From: Rhodoplanes serenus
Lineage (GTDB): Bacteria > Pseudomonadota > Alphaproteobacteria > Rhizobiales > Xanthobacteraceae
Reading direction: 5' to 3'
DNA: 64,000 nt
Assembly: GCA_009720755.1 (NCBI GenBank)
Contig: WNKV01000001.1
Location: 124,001-188,000 of the forward strand
Numbering within the stretch: the stretch's first letter is position 1; every line of letters begins with the position of its first letter. Under the pieces are notes generated by a model, which saw only the letters and a list, made by a program, of their open reading frames with translations, had not been told where the DNA came from and did no database searches. Below, piece after piece: positions 25,982-37,256 of this stretch. The translations under genes and the position numbers were made by a program.

Positions 25982-27148
25982 TCAGTCCTGGTCGACGGCG
26001 GCGAGCTCGGCGAGCAGCGCCAGGATGCCGCGGTCGGCGACGCGGTCGGTCTCCATCAGGTTGGCGCGCACCGAGGCGCGGCCGCCGGCCTCGGCGATCA
26101 CCTGCACGGGGCGGGCCCGAAAGCCGTCCTCCTCGCGGACGAACACCCAGGAGCGATCGCGATGGCGCACCACCGCCGAGGCTGGCACCGACCACTGGGG
26201 CGTTCCGTTCTGGCCGATGCGGATCGTCGCGGCCACCGCGAGGCCCGGCCGCACCAGGCCGCCGCCCGAGGAGATCTCGGCGACCGCCACGGCCGACTGG
26301 GTGTTCTGGTCGACGGTGCGGCCGATGCGGATGATCTGCCCCTGCACCCCGTAGGCGGGCAGCACCACCGTGTCGCCGACATCGACGGCCGGCAGGCGCG
26401 CCGCCGGCACCTGGATGTTGACCCACAAGGGCTCCAGCCGGGCGATGGTGAACACCGGCGCCGCCGCCTCGACGCGCTGGCCCGGATTGACGTTGCGCGA
26501 CACCACGGTGCCGGCCATCGGGGCGTGGATGGTGACGGCGCTGACGATGCGGCGGCTGTTGCGCAGCGCCTCGATGTCGGCCTCCGACATCTCCATCAGG
26601 CCGAGGATCTGCGAGCGCTCGTCGAGCCGCGACTTGGCATGCGACGCCTCGGTCTCGGCGATGCGCAGCTCGCGTTCGGGGGTGACGCGCCCTTCCCACA
26701 GGAGGCGGGTGCGGCGCAGCCGATCGGTCGCCAGCGCGTCGTCGGCGAGCGCCGCGAGATACTGGCGCTGCGCCTCGACGAGATCGGGCGAGCGCAACCG
26801 GGCGATCGGCTGGCCGGCCGTCACGGTCTCGTCGGCGGCGACCAGCATGGCCTCGACCAGCCCGCCGGCCGGCGCCGCGACGACGCGGAGCTGCTGGGGC
26901 GGAATCGCCACCGTGCCGGGCAGCGACAGCTCGACCTCGCCGCGCTCCCGCTCGATGGAGGTGGTGGCGATGCCGGCCGAGCGGACCTCACGCTCGTCGA
27001 GCCGGATCGCGATCCCCTCCTGGTCCCGCCTCGTGTCGGGCGGCTCGGGGGCGGCGGCGCGGGCCGTAGCGACCAGGGTGGTGGCGGCGAGGGCGATCGA
27101 CAGCGCGACGGAGAGCGTCCGTCCGCGCCGGGCAGGCGTAGCGGTCAT
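25982..27148 (-). CDS. RND efflux periplasmic adaptor, CzcB/CusB-like (388 aa)
   Basis: Membrane fusion protein partner of the adjacent HME-type pump. A Sec signal peptide (LSVALSIALAATTLVATARA) is followed by a barrel-sandwich region with VVAAPAGGLVEAMLVAADE and an alpha-hairpin. HAPMAGTVVSRNVNPGQRV marks the second half of the lipoyl domain, and a beta-barrel plus membrane-proximal domain complete it. The N-terminal Met/His-rich metal-chaperone segment of CusB is absent, so copper/silver is not favoured. It is transcribed before the pump gene. A strong hairpin lies 44 bp upstream of the start. Confidence 0.9.
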   Translation of the reverse strand: MTATPARRGRTLSVALSIALAATTLVATARAAAPEPPDTRRDQEGIAIRLDEREVRSAGIATTSIERERGEVELSLPGTVAIPPQQLRVVAAPAGGLVEAMLVAADETVTAGQPIARLRSPDLVEAQRQYLAALADDALATDRLRRTRLLWEGRVTPERELRIAETEASHAKSRLDERSQILGLMEMSEADIEALRNSRRIVSAVTIHAPMAGTVVSRNVNPGQRVEAAAPVFTIARLEPLWVNIQVPAARLPAVDVGDTVVLPAYGVQGQIIRIGRTVDQNTQSAVAVAEISSGGGLVRPGLAVAATIRIGQNGTPQWSVPASAVVRHRDRSWVFVREEDGFRARPVQVIAEAGGRASVRANLMETDRVADRGILALLAELAAVDQD

Positions 27149-27674
27149 GGTCAGGCTCGTTGGGTTCGGCTCGGCGGATGAGAGCGGCTGACCGGACCCA
27201 CCGGGTCCGGGTCGCGGCGGTGGCGATTAGGCGGATCGGTCGCGCAAGGCGGGCTCCTGTGTCTGAACGTCGTCTCCGTCGTCCTTGCGGCCAGAGGTAG
27301 GGCGGTGCGCCCACCGCGCCAGTCCCGCGCCGCCGCTACAAATGTCGCACCACCGTCGCAATCGACCCCGCCGCCGTTCCGAGAACCCTGGCCGACAAGG
27401 AAGAATGCTCGGCGTCTAGGCCGATCGGACGAAACCGTGGGGGCGGGTGCGACACGCGGTCCGGGCGCGACCATCCGGACCGCCCGGGACCGTCCGGTGG
27501 GGCACCGGGATCGCGGCGCGCAGCCGCCGGCCTCTGCACGGCATGGCTGCCGGGCCGGGGCTCGGCTTGCACCGGGCCGCCCGGCGCCTATAGTCCGCCG
27601 CGATTTTCAACTGCCGAGACCGGCCGGGCCCGCCCAGCCGGACGAGCGAGGAGCGGCCGGGCGGCCGAGAGGGC
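27149..27674. other. intergenic region between divergent RND adaptor and argG
   Basis: No gene is supported in these 526 bp. A perfect 8-bp stem CCGGACCC-ACC-GGGTCCGG at 27192-27210 lies just upstream of the adaptor gene and may be a regulatory or attenuator hairpin. A TATAGT at about 27588 could be the -10 element of argG. No palindrome typical of a MerR or ArsR metal regulator was seen. Confidence 0.45.
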
Positions 27675-28907
<1,233 letters not shown>

Positions 28908-28944
28908 GCGCGCCGCACGGCGGCAGCTCTCCCGCTCCCCTGCT

Positions 28945-29600
28945 CATCGCACAGCGGCAGCCCTCCCTCTCCCCGCCCGCGGGGAGAGGGTCGGGGTGAG
29001 GGGCGAGACCAGGAGTCCGTGACGGGCGCGTGACGGACGACAGCCTACCGTCGGTGCCATCGGCGCGGCCGCCAGAATGCTGACGAACGGCACCACCGAC
29101 GCGCCCCCCTCACCCGGCTCCCCGCTTCGCGGCTCGCCGACCTTTCCCCGCCCGCGGGGAGAGGGACCACCGACAGACGCCGAGAGGTTGGATCACCCGA
29201 CTGCTCGGCCGCAGCCCTCCCTCTCCGCTCATCGCACGGCGGCAGCCCTCCCTCTCCCCGCCCGCGGGGAGAGGGTCGGGGTGAGGGGCGAGACCAGGAG
29301 TCCGTGACGGGCGCGTGACGGACGACAGCCTGCCGTCGGTGCCATCGGCGCGGCCGCCAGAAAGCTGACGAACGGCACCGCCCCCTCACCCGGCTCGCCG
29401 CTCCGCGGCTCGCCGACCTCTCCCCGCCCGCGGGGAGAGGTGACCACCGACAGACGCCGAGACGCTGGATCACCCGACTGCTCGGCCGCAGCCCTCCCTC
29501 TCCGCTCACCGCACGGTAGCGGTTCTCCCTCTCGCCTCATCGCACGGCGGCAGCCCTCCCTCTCCCCGCCCGCGGGGAGAGGGAGGGCCGAGGGGCGATA
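28945..29600. repeat. tandem 285-bp intergenic repeat with internal palindromes
   Basis: A unit beginning CATCGCAC(A/G)GCGGCAGC occurs at 28945 and again at 29230 (period 285 bp). Both copies share CTCCCCGCCCGCGGGGAG, GACCAGGAGTCCGTGACGGG and CCACCGACAGACGCCGAGA with few substitutions. A third, shortened copy starts at 29538, and a fragment lies at 29507. Each unit carries two GC-rich hairpins (CCCCGCCCGCGGGG). No gene is supported from 28908 to 29732. The elements look like non-coding duplicated REP-like DNA rather than CRISPR, because the spacing is contiguous and the units are long. Confidence 0.85.
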
Positions 29601-29732
29601 AAAAAGATGGGTGAGGGCGAGGAAAAGGGCGGGCAAACAGTCGGGTGAAGAGCGGCGCAGCGACGTCTCGTCTTGTCTGCGCATCGTCAACTTCGGCTAT
29701 CCTGCTCGCCTGACCGACAGGAGGCCGCCCCC

Positions 29733-30134
29733 GTGTACGCCGTCGAAGTCCGCCACCACATCATGATCGCCCACTCGTTCCGCGGCGCCGTGTTCGGCCC
29801 GGCGCAGGCGCTGCACGGGGCGACCTTCGTGATCGACGCCGCCATCTTGGCCGAGACGCTGGACGAGAACGGCATCGTGGTCGACATCGGCCGCGCCCAC
29901 GAGGCCCTGAAGGCCGTGCTGGCGCCGCTCGACTACCAGAATCTCGATGCCCTGCCGGAGTTCGCCGGCCAGAACACCACCACCGAGTTCCTCACCCGCC
30001 ACGTCTTCGACCGGCTCGCCGCCGCGGCCCGCGCCGGCGATCTCGGCCGCGACGGCCGGGCACTCGCCGCCATCCGCGTCACCATCTCGGAATCCCACGT
30101 CGCCCGCGCTTGGTACGAGGCGCCGCTGTGGTGA
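29733..30134 (+). CDS. divergent 6-pyruvoyl-tetrahydropterin synthase-like protein (133 aa, GTG start)
   Basis: PTPS/QueD-fold protein of unknown reaction. The fold landmarks are retained: AHSF at residues 13-16, LHGA at 27-30, NGIVVDIGRAHEAL at 47-60 and NTTTEFL at 81-87. However, the usual C-x-x-L-H-G-H block reads A-x-x-L-H-G-A, so both the catalytic Cys (Ala24) and one zinc His (Ala30) are missing. The LDH of the catalytic dyad is LDY (residues 66-68). Canonical PTPS or QueD activity is therefore doubtful. The GTG at 29733 is supported by AGGAGG. Its stop overlaps the glycosyltransferase start, indicating an operon. Confidence 0.85.
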   Translation: MYAVEVRHHIMIAHSFRGAVFGPAQALHGATFVIDAAILAETLDENGIVVDIGRAHEALKAVLAPLDYQNLDALPEFAGQNTTTEFLTRHVFDRLAAAARAGDLGRDGRALAAIRVTISESHVARAWYEAPLW

Positions 30135-31258
30135 GCGCCGCCCCGCCGGGGCAGCACACGCCGTCGGCGCCACGGCTGGTGTTCGCCGTCCCCGGCGATC
30201 TCGCCACCCCGACCGGCGGCTACGCCTATGACCGCCGCATCGTCGCCGAACTGCGCGCCGCCGGCCGCAGCGTCGACGTCGTCGACCTCGGCGACGGCTT
30301 TCCGCGGCCCGACGCCGCCACCCGGGCGGCGGCGCTCGCGGCCATCGAGCGGCTGCCCGCCGGCACTCCGACCGTGATCGACGGCCTCGCCTTCGGGGTG
30401 CTGCCGGAGCTCGCCGCGACGGCCTGTCGCCGGCTGCCGGTGATCGCCCTGGTCCATCATCCGCTCGCTCTGGAGAGCGGCCTCGATGCCGCCGCGGCGG
30501 CCCGGCTGCGCGACAGCGAGCGCACCGCGCTCGCCGGCGCCCGCGGCGTGGTGGTGACCAGCGCGGCGACCGCCCGCCTCGTCGCCGCCGATTACGGCGT
30601 CCCGACGGGGCGCATCGCCGTGGTGCCGCCGGGCACCGAAAGGGGCGCCCCGCCGTCCGCGAGCGGCGCCCTGCCGACCGGCCGGCGCGCCGGCCCGGTG
30701 GCGCTCATCGCCGTCGGCGCCGTGGTGCCGCGCAAGGGCTACGACGTGCTGGTCGCGGCGCTGGCGCGGCTCGCCGATCTCGACTGGCGCCTGACCATCG
30801 CGGGCGCCACCGACCGCGATCCGGCGACGGCGGCGGCGCTCGTGCGCCAGATCGTGGACCTCGGGCTCGGCGACCGCGTTGTCGTCGCGGGAGCCGTCCC
30901 GGACGACCGGCTCGCGGCGCTCTACGCCGCAAGCGACGTGTTCGTGCTGGCGTCACGGTTCGAGGGATACGGGATGGCATTCTCGGAAGCGGTCGCCTAC
31001 GGTCTGCCGGTGGTCGGCACCACGGCCGGAGCGATTCCCGACACGGTGCCGGCCGGCACTGGCCTGCTGGTTCCGCCCGACGACCCGGCCGCACTGGCGG
31101 CGGCGTTGCGGACCCTGATCACCGACGAGGCGACCCGGACCCGGATCGCTGCGGGGGCCCGGGCGGCCGCCGCCGGACTGCCGGACTGGACCGAGGCGGC
31201 CCGGCTTTTCGCCCATTCGATCGACCGCCTCACCGCCAGCCGCGAGGCCGCCCCGTGA
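30131..31258 (+). CDS. glycosyltransferase family 4-like protein (375 aa, GTG start)
   Basis: Predicted retaining GT-B glycosyltransferase using an NDP-sugar. The N-terminal domain starts LVFAVPGDLATPTGGYAYD, with the Gly-rich acceptor loop. The C-terminal domain has GAVVPRKGYDVLVAALARL and the donor-site E-x7-E block in SRFEGYGMAFSEAVAYGLP. The start overlaps the PTPS-like stop (GTGA) and its own stop overlaps the methyltransferase start in the same manner, so all three are coupled. No lipopolysaccharide or exopolysaccharide genes are nearby. The association with a pterin-type protein suggests a small-molecule acceptor such as a pterin; this is inferred. Confidence 0.88.
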   Translation: MSAAPPGQHTPSAPRLVFAVPGDLATPTGGYAYDRRIVAELRAAGRSVDVVDLGDGFPRPDAATRAAALAAIERLPAGTPTVIDGLAFGVLPELAATACRRLPVIALVHHPLALESGLDAAAAARLRDSERTALAGARGVVVTSAATARLVAADYGVPTGRIAVVPPGTERGAPPSASGALPTGRRAGPVALIAVGAVVPRKGYDVLVAALARLADLDWRLTIAGATDRDPATAAALVRQIVDLGLGDRVVVAGAVPDDRLAALYAASDVFVLASRFEGYGMAFSEAVAYGLPVVGTTAGAIPDTVPAGTGLLVPPDDPAALAAALRTLITDEATRTRIAAGARAAAAGLPDWTEAARLFAHSIDRLTASREAAP

Positions 31259-32058
31259 GCACCTTCACCGCCGACTGGCTCGACCGCCGCGAGCCGCACG
31301 ACCGCCAGGCCCGCAATCCCGCCGTGCTCGCGGCCGTGGCGGCCCGCTTCGCCGGCGGCACCTCGATCACGCTGGTCGATCTCGCCTGCGGCACCGGCGC
31401 CACCGTGCGGGCGCTCGGCCCGTCGCTGCCCCGCCACCAGCACTGGCGGCTGGTCGACAACGATCTCGGCCTGCTGGCCCGCGCCAAGGGGAACGGCGGC
31501 CCCGAAACCCGCATCACCGCCCAGGCGGTCGACCTCGCGCACGACCTCGAGGCGGCGCTCGACGGGCCGGTCGATCTGGTCACCACCTCGGCCTTTCTCG
31601 ATCTCGTCTCCGAGGAGTGGCTGGAGCGGCTGGTCACCGAGATCGCGGCCCGCCGGCTGCCGTTCTACGCGGCGCTCTCCTACGACGGGCGGGTGCTGCT
31701 CGACCCCGCCGACGATGCAGACGCCCTCATCGTCTCGGCCTTCAACCGCCACCAGAGCATGGACAAGGGCTTCGGCCCCGCCCTCGGCCCGGCCGCCGCC
31801 GGCCGGGCGGCACGGCTGTTCGAGCGGCTCGACTACACCGTGGTCGAGGGCACCGCCGACTGGCTGATCGAGGCGACCGACCCGATCCAGCAGGAGCTGC
31901 TCGATTCCCTCGCCGGCACGGCGCGCGAGCTGGTCGGCGTCCCCGAGTCGACCATCGAGGGCTGGGCGACCCGCCGCCGCATCCTGCGTGCGGCCGGCCG
32001 CTCGACCCTCCAGGTCGGCCATCTCGACTTCTTCGCCCGCCCGGCCGAGCCCGGTTGA
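31255..32058 (+). CDS. class I SAM-dependent methyltransferase (267 aa)
   Basis: Rossmann-fold methyltransferase. Motif I is LVDLACGTGATVRAL near residues 40-54; RLVDNDLGLL provides the acidic residue of motif II and VDLVTTSAFLDLVS the motif IV region. The substrate is unknown. The C-terminal half (GWATRRRILRAAGRS) is Arg-rich. The gene starts with a GTG that overlaps the glycosyltransferase stop by 4 bp. Together with the PTPS-like and RibD-like genes it may decorate a pterin or related heterocycle. Confidence 0.88.
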   Translation: MSTFTADWLDRREPHDRQARNPAVLAAVAARFAGGTSITLVDLACGTGATVRALGPSLPRHQHWRLVDNDLGLLARAKGNGGPETRITAQAVDLAHDLEAALDGPVDLVTTSAFLDLVSEEWLERLVTEIAARRLPFYAALSYDGRVLLDPADDADALIVSAFNRHQSMDKGFGPALGPAAAGRAARLFERLDYTVVEGTADWLIEATDPIQQELLDSLAGTARELVGVPESTIEGWATRRRILRAAGRSTLQVGHLDFFARPAEPG

Positions 32059-32069
32059 GGGGGACGCCG

Positions 32070-32086
32070 GGGCGCCGGTGGCGCCC
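32070..32086. terminator. hairpin between convergent methyltransferase and RibD-like genes
   Basis: A perfect stem GGGCGCC-GGT-GGCGCCC fills the short gap between the two stop codons. It could act on both strands, but there is no T-tract on either side, so intrinsic termination is uncertain. Confidence 0.4.
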
Positions 32087-32893
32087 TCACTTGAGCGCGG
32101 TTCTCGCCCGGCCGAGCGGCCGGCGCTGAACCGACAGGTCGCAGTCGAACAGCACCTCGTCGCCCAGCGCCACCGTGCGCACCTTGGGCCGCAGCGCCTC
32201 GTCGGCATGGCCGATGGCCGGCAGCGAGCAGCCGGGCCGCCCCGAGCCGAGGATGATGGGGGCCACCACCACATGCAGCCGGTCGAGGCAGCCGGTCGCC
32301 AGGAAACCCGACAGGGTGTCGGCGCCGCCCTCGATCAGCACCCGCCGCAGACCCGCCGCCGCCAGCGCCCCCAGGATCGCGGCCGGATGCAGCCGCCCGT
32401 CGGTCTCCGGCAGGCCGAGCCGCTCGACCCCGGCGGGCAGCCGCGCCCGGGTGGTCGACCGGGTCACCACGATGCGGCGGGCGCCGTCGTCCGCGAGCAG
32501 GCGGGCGCCACCGGGCAGCCGGCCGCGGGGGTCGATCACCACCCGGGCCGGATGCGGCCCGGCGACATGCCGCACGGTGAGCAGCGGATCGTCGGCGAGC
32601 GCCGTGCCGATGCCGATCACCACGGCGTCGACGACAGCGCGCAGCCGGTGCAGATGGGCGAGGCCGGCGGCGCCGTTGATGTATTCGAGGCGCCCCCCGA
32701 TGGTGGCGATGCGGCCATCGAGCGATTGGCCGATCTGGCCGATGACCACGAGATCGTCGACGCGGCCGTGGCGCAGCGGCTCGAACAGTGGCGCCCAGAC
32801 GGGCGGCAGCGGCCCGCCGTCGCGCAGCGCCCGCGGCACCTCCGACCAATCGTCGGCGACCGGCTCGTCTGGGGCGGAACGCGAGGGAGTCAA
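32087..32893 (-). CDS. RibD C-terminal-domain reductase (dihydrofolate reductase-like, 268 aa)
   Basis: NADPH-dependent reductase of the RibD-C/DHFR superfamily without the N-terminal deaminase domain, so not a complete RibD. Features are GQIGQSLDGRIAT at the start of the fold, DAVVIGIGTALADDP and the nucleotide-site block VLIEGGADTLSGFLA. The apparent start at 32893 is a TTG without a good ribosome site; a GTG at 32839 is possible. It faces the PTPS-like/glycosyltransferase/methyltransferase trio tail to tail. Stand-alone RibD-C proteins can reduce pterins or pyrimidines, which fits a modified-pterin pathway (inference). Confidence 0.85.
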   Translation of the reverse strand: MTPSRSAPDEPVADDWSEVPRALRDGGPLPPVWAPLFEPLRHGRVDDLVVIGQIGQSLDGRIATIGGRLEYINGAAGLAHLHRLRAVVDAVVIGIGTALADDPLLTVRHVAGPHPARVVIDPRGRLPGGARLLADDGARRIVVTRSTTRARLPAGVERLGLPETDGRLHPAAILGALAAAGLRRVLIEGGADTLSGFLATGCLDRLHVVVAPIILGSGRPGCSLPAIGHADEALRPKVRTVALGDEVLFDCDLSVQRRPLGRARTALK

Positions 32894-33211
32894 CGGCTGG
32901 TCCGATCGGCTGGCATGCGGGGCATCGGGCGCGGTCCGTGGCGCGATCGGTCGCGCGGTCGAGTGTGCAAGTCGGAGGCATAGTCGGCACGCGACCGCGC
33001 GGCCGGCACCAGGCGCGGCACGCGGAGGCTTGCGTCGACCGCGACTTTATCCTGTGATGCGGCGCCGGCTCAATCGCCTCGTGCAGGCCGCGCCCGCCCC
33101 CCGCACGGCGTCGCGACGCACCGGGCGGTCGTCCTCCGCGACAGCGAAGGCGGCCACGATCAGAGCCGAACCGATCAGAGCCGAACCGATCGAAGCGCGA
33201 GGAGCTCGACC
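32894..33211. other. intergenic region upstream of RibD-like and cytochrome b561 genes
   Basis: No gene is supported in these 318 bp, which contain the divergent promoters of the reductase and cytochrome b561 genes. A short direct repeat GATCAGAGCCGAACC occurs twice in tandem at about 33159-33188, just upstream of the cytochrome gene. No clear sigma factor element was recognised. Confidence 0.4.
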
Positions 33212-33769
33212 GTGACCGCCACGACCACCACGCCCGCGCGGGGCGCGCCCGGCTACACCGCGACCGCCCGGGCGCTGCACTGGATCACCGCCGCCATCGT
33301 CATCGCGCTCGTCCCGGGCGGCATCTACATGGCCAATGCCGAGCCGGGGCCGACCCAGGACCTCGCCTTCCACCTGCACCGCTCGTTCGGCGTCGTGCTG
33401 CTGCTGCTGATGGTGATCCGCTTCGCCTACCGGATGCTGGTGCCGCCGCCGCCGCTGCCGCGCGACATTCCGGCCCGCCAGCGTGCCGCCGCCCAGGCGG
33501 TGCACGGCATCCTCTACGCGCTCCTCATCGTGCAGCCGCTGGTCGGCTGGATCGCCACCTCGGCCTATCGGGCACCGATCCTGGTGTTCTGGCTGTTCGA
33601 GCTGCCGCCGATCTGGCCGCAGGATCGCGCCTTCTCGGAGGCGCTGTTCGGGCTGCACCGCTCGTTCGGGTGGATGATCGCGGCGCTGGTGCTCGTCCAT
33701 GTCGCCGCCGCGCTGTATCACCACCTCGTCCGCCGCGACGACGTGCTGGTGCGGATGCTGCGCGGCTGA
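33212..33769 (+). CDS. cytochrome b561-family membrane protein (185 aa, GTG start)
   Basis: Four-helix di-heme b-type cytochrome of the bacterial CybB family, probably passing electrons from ubiquinol in the inner membrane. The first helix contains ALHWITAAIVIALV with heme-ligand His. Further His ligands lie in AFHLHRSFG, AVHGILYALL and VLVHVAAALYHHL. The GTG at 33212 has GAGGAG upstream. It is convergent with ureC. Its partner is unknown; PuuD and XdhD nearby also handle electrons, but nothing in the sequence links them. Confidence 0.9.
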   Translation: MTATTTTPARGAPGYTATARALHWITAAIVIALVPGGIYMANAEPGPTQDLAFHLHRSFGVVLLLLMVIRFAYRMLVPPPPLPRDIPARQRAAAQAVHGILYALLIVQPLVGWIATSAYRAPILVFWLFELPPIWPQDRAFSEALFGLHRSFGWMIAALVLVHVAAALYHHLVRRDDVLVRMLRG

Positions 33770-33834
33770 CGGCTCCGGCTCGCCGTGCCGGCCGAACATC
33801 CGGCTGGCGGCGGCCCGCGAGGCGGCGGCGCCGG

Positions 33835-35544
<1,710 letters not shown>

Positions 35545-35560
35545 GGGCGGTCTCCGGGGG

Positions 35561-35917
35561 TCAGAAGTTGCGGCCGTCCACCGCCTTCGGCGACAGGCTG
35601 GCGGGATCGACGCCGTCGAGGCAGCGGAGGTTGACGGCGACCATCCGGGTGCCGTTCGGCATGGTGCCGCGCGCGAACGACTGGATGCCGCAGGTGGTGC
35701 AGAACAGGTGGTGGATGACCTTCTTGTTGAATTGGTAATCCGTCATCCCGGCCTCGCCGGAGATCAGCGAGAAGGCCGACTCGGGCGCGAACGCCAGGAT
35801 CGCGCCGAGCCGGGCGCAGCGCGAGCAGTTGCACGCGATCGCGCTGTCGAGATCGACGTGGACCTCGTAGCGCACCGCGCCGCAGTGACATCCGCCGGTG
35901 AAGTGCTTGGCTGCCAT
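35561..35917 (-). CDS. GFA-family zinc protein (118 aa) inside the urease operon
   Basis: Small Zn protein of the glutathione-dependent formaldehyde-activating (GFA/CENP-V) fold. Cys ligands are visible in [22 protein letters not shown] and [14 protein letters not shown]. The C-terminus [11 protein letters not shown] is also typical. Family members often have no known substrate despite the name. It lies 16 bp upstream of ureC and 107 bp after ureB in the same direction, so it is cotranscribed with urease. Whether it matters for urease is unknown. Confidence 0.9.
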   Translation of the reverse strand: MAAKHFTGGCHCGAVRYEVHVDLDSAIACNCSRCARLGAILAFAPESAFSLISGEAGMTDYQFNKKVIHHLFCTTCGIQSFARGTMPNGTRMVAVNLRCLDGVDPASLSPKAVDGRNF

Positions 35918-36024
35918 TCCGAACCTCTCTGATGCTCACCCGGTGCGACGTGGCGACTGCCACACCGCACACCGGCCCGGTTCAGTACATCGAAACACCC
36001 CCGCCACCAACACGAGGTGAGGGC

Positions 36025-36330
36025 TCACAACGGCCCCATCACCTCCTGCCGGAACCCGAACACCGTGCGGGTGCCGGCGAGCGGTATCAGTGTGACGGCG
36101 CGCGACTGGCCCGGCTCGAAGCGCACCGCGGTCCCGGCCGCAATGTCGAGCCGCATGCCGCGGGCCGCGGCGCGATCGAAGGCGAGCGCCGGATTGGTCT
36201 CGAAGAAATGGTAGTGCGAGCCGACCTGGATCGGCCGGTCGCCGGTGTTGGTCACCGTCAGGGTGATGGTCTCGCGCCCGGCATTGAGCACGATGTCACC
36301 CGCGACCGTGACGATCTCGCCCGGGATCAT
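36025..36330 (-). CDS. ureB: urease subunit beta (101 aa)
   Basis: Structural subunit of urease. It begins [19 protein letters not shown] and contains the invariant [14 protein letters not shown] and [17 protein letters not shown] motifs. The length is typical for a separate beta subunit. The start codon overlaps the stop of the FmdE-like gene by 4 bp (ATGA), so the two are translationally coupled. Confidence 0.97.
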   Translation of the reverse strand: MIPGEIVTVAGDIVLNAGRETITLTVTNTGDRPIQVGSHYHFFETNPALAFDRAAARGMRLDIAAGTAVRFEPGQSRAVTLIPLAGTRTVFGFRQEVMGPL

Positions 36331-36932
36331 GGCTTCGCCTCCGTTGCGGGGCCGCTCGCCTCGGCGGCCGGGATGTCCTGCACCGTCATCAGCTCGGCGG
36401 CCGGGATCGCCATCACGGCGTCCCAGCGGCCGACGCCGGTCGGCTCCTTGTTGATGTCGCGCAGCCGCGGCCAGATCGTCTCGGGCACCGCGTAGGCGAC
36501 GACGCGCCCGCTCGGCCGGTGCCGGATGACGACCTGGCCGAACAGGCCGGGGCCGGCCGGCGCATCGGCGACCCGCAGCGTACCCTGCCCGGGCGACGCC
36601 CGGGTGGCGATCATCACGCCGTCGACGATGCAGGCGCACGGCGCGCCGGGGCTCGACCGATAGGTGACGTCTAGCTCGCGCGGCGCCGCGCCGAGGCGGC
36701 GGCGGGCGTCGTCGCCGATACGGATGCCGACCGCGATCAGCGACCCGAAGCCACCGTGCACGCGGGCGCCGAGCGACACCCACAGGTCGCGCTCCTCCGC
36801 CGGCGTCGTCTCGATCGGCCCGTCATGGGCGTGGAGCGGCGGGGCGGCGACCACGACGGCGAGCAGCGCCACCGCGGCGAGCGGCGCCGCCCCCATGCCG
36901 ATCCTCGCCGTGCTCGCGATCACGCCGCGCAT
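36327..36932 (-). CDS. secreted FmdE-like protein (201 aa) inserted between ureA and ureB
   Basis: Resembles the FmdE/formylmethanofuran dehydrogenase subunit E-like fold but lacks its metal Cys residues. An N-terminal signal peptide (about residues 10-35, ending LHAHDGPIE) predicts export. The core [15 protein letters not shown] (residues 59-73) corresponds to the HGHxCPG block of FmdE without the Cys. [13 protein letters not shown] (98-110) keeps two Cys, while the usual TGCTxGKGNL reads [10 protein letters not shown]. It is coupled to ureB by a 4-bp overlap and 9 bp from ureA. An exported protein inside a cytoplasmic urease operon is odd. The function is unknown; a link to nickel or urea handling is speculation. 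Confidence 0.7.
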   Translation of the reverse strand: MRGVIASTARIGMGAAPLAAVALLAVVVAAPPLHAHDGPIETTPAEERDLWVSLGARVHGGFGSLIAVGIRIGDDARRRLGAAPRELDVTYRSSPGAPCACIVDGVMIATRASPGQGTLRVADAPAGPGLFGQVVIRHRPSGRVVAYAVPETIWPRLRDINKEPTGVGRWDAVMAIPAAELMTVQDIPAAEASGPATEAKP

Positions 36933-36941
36933 GCGTGTCGC

Positions 36942-37244
36942 TCAGCGGATCGGATCATGAACGGTGACCAGCTTGGTCCCGTCCGGGAACGTGGCCTCGA
37001 CCTGGATCTCGGGGATCATCTCGGCGATGCCCTCCATCACCTGGTCGCGGGTCAGCACGCCGGCGCCGGCCTCCATCAGCGCGGCAACGCTGCGGCCGTC
37101 GCGGGCGCCCTCCAGGATGAAGTCGGAGATCAGCGCCACCGCTTCGGGATGATTCAGCTTGACGCCGCGCTCCAGGCGGCGGCGCGCCACCATGGCGGCC
37201 ATGGCGATCATCAGCTTGTCCTTTTCACGCGGCGTGAGATGCAT
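36942..37244 (-). CDS. ureA: urease subunit gamma (100 aa)
   Basis: Smallest structural subunit of urease. It starts [19 protein letters not shown] and includes [19 protein letters not shown] and the C-terminal [15 protein letters not shown], all invariant features of UreA. It starts 12 bp after ureD. Length is exactly that of the family. Confidence 0.98.
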   Translation of the reverse strand: MHLTPREKDKLMIAMAAMVARRRLERGVKLNHPEAVALISDFILEGARDGRSVAALMEAGAGVLTRDQVMEGIAEMIPEIQVEATFPDGTKLVTVHDPIR

Positions 37245-37256
37245 GGGGCGGTCCCG

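Noticed and set aside
28945-29600. CRISPR array
   Set aside because: The repeat units are 285 bp and contiguous, without short repeats separated by unique spacers, and no cas genes are present.
29733-30134. Naming the PTPS-like gene queD or ptpS
   Set aside because: The catalytic Cys, one zinc His and the LDH His are replaced, and no queuosine genes are adjacent.
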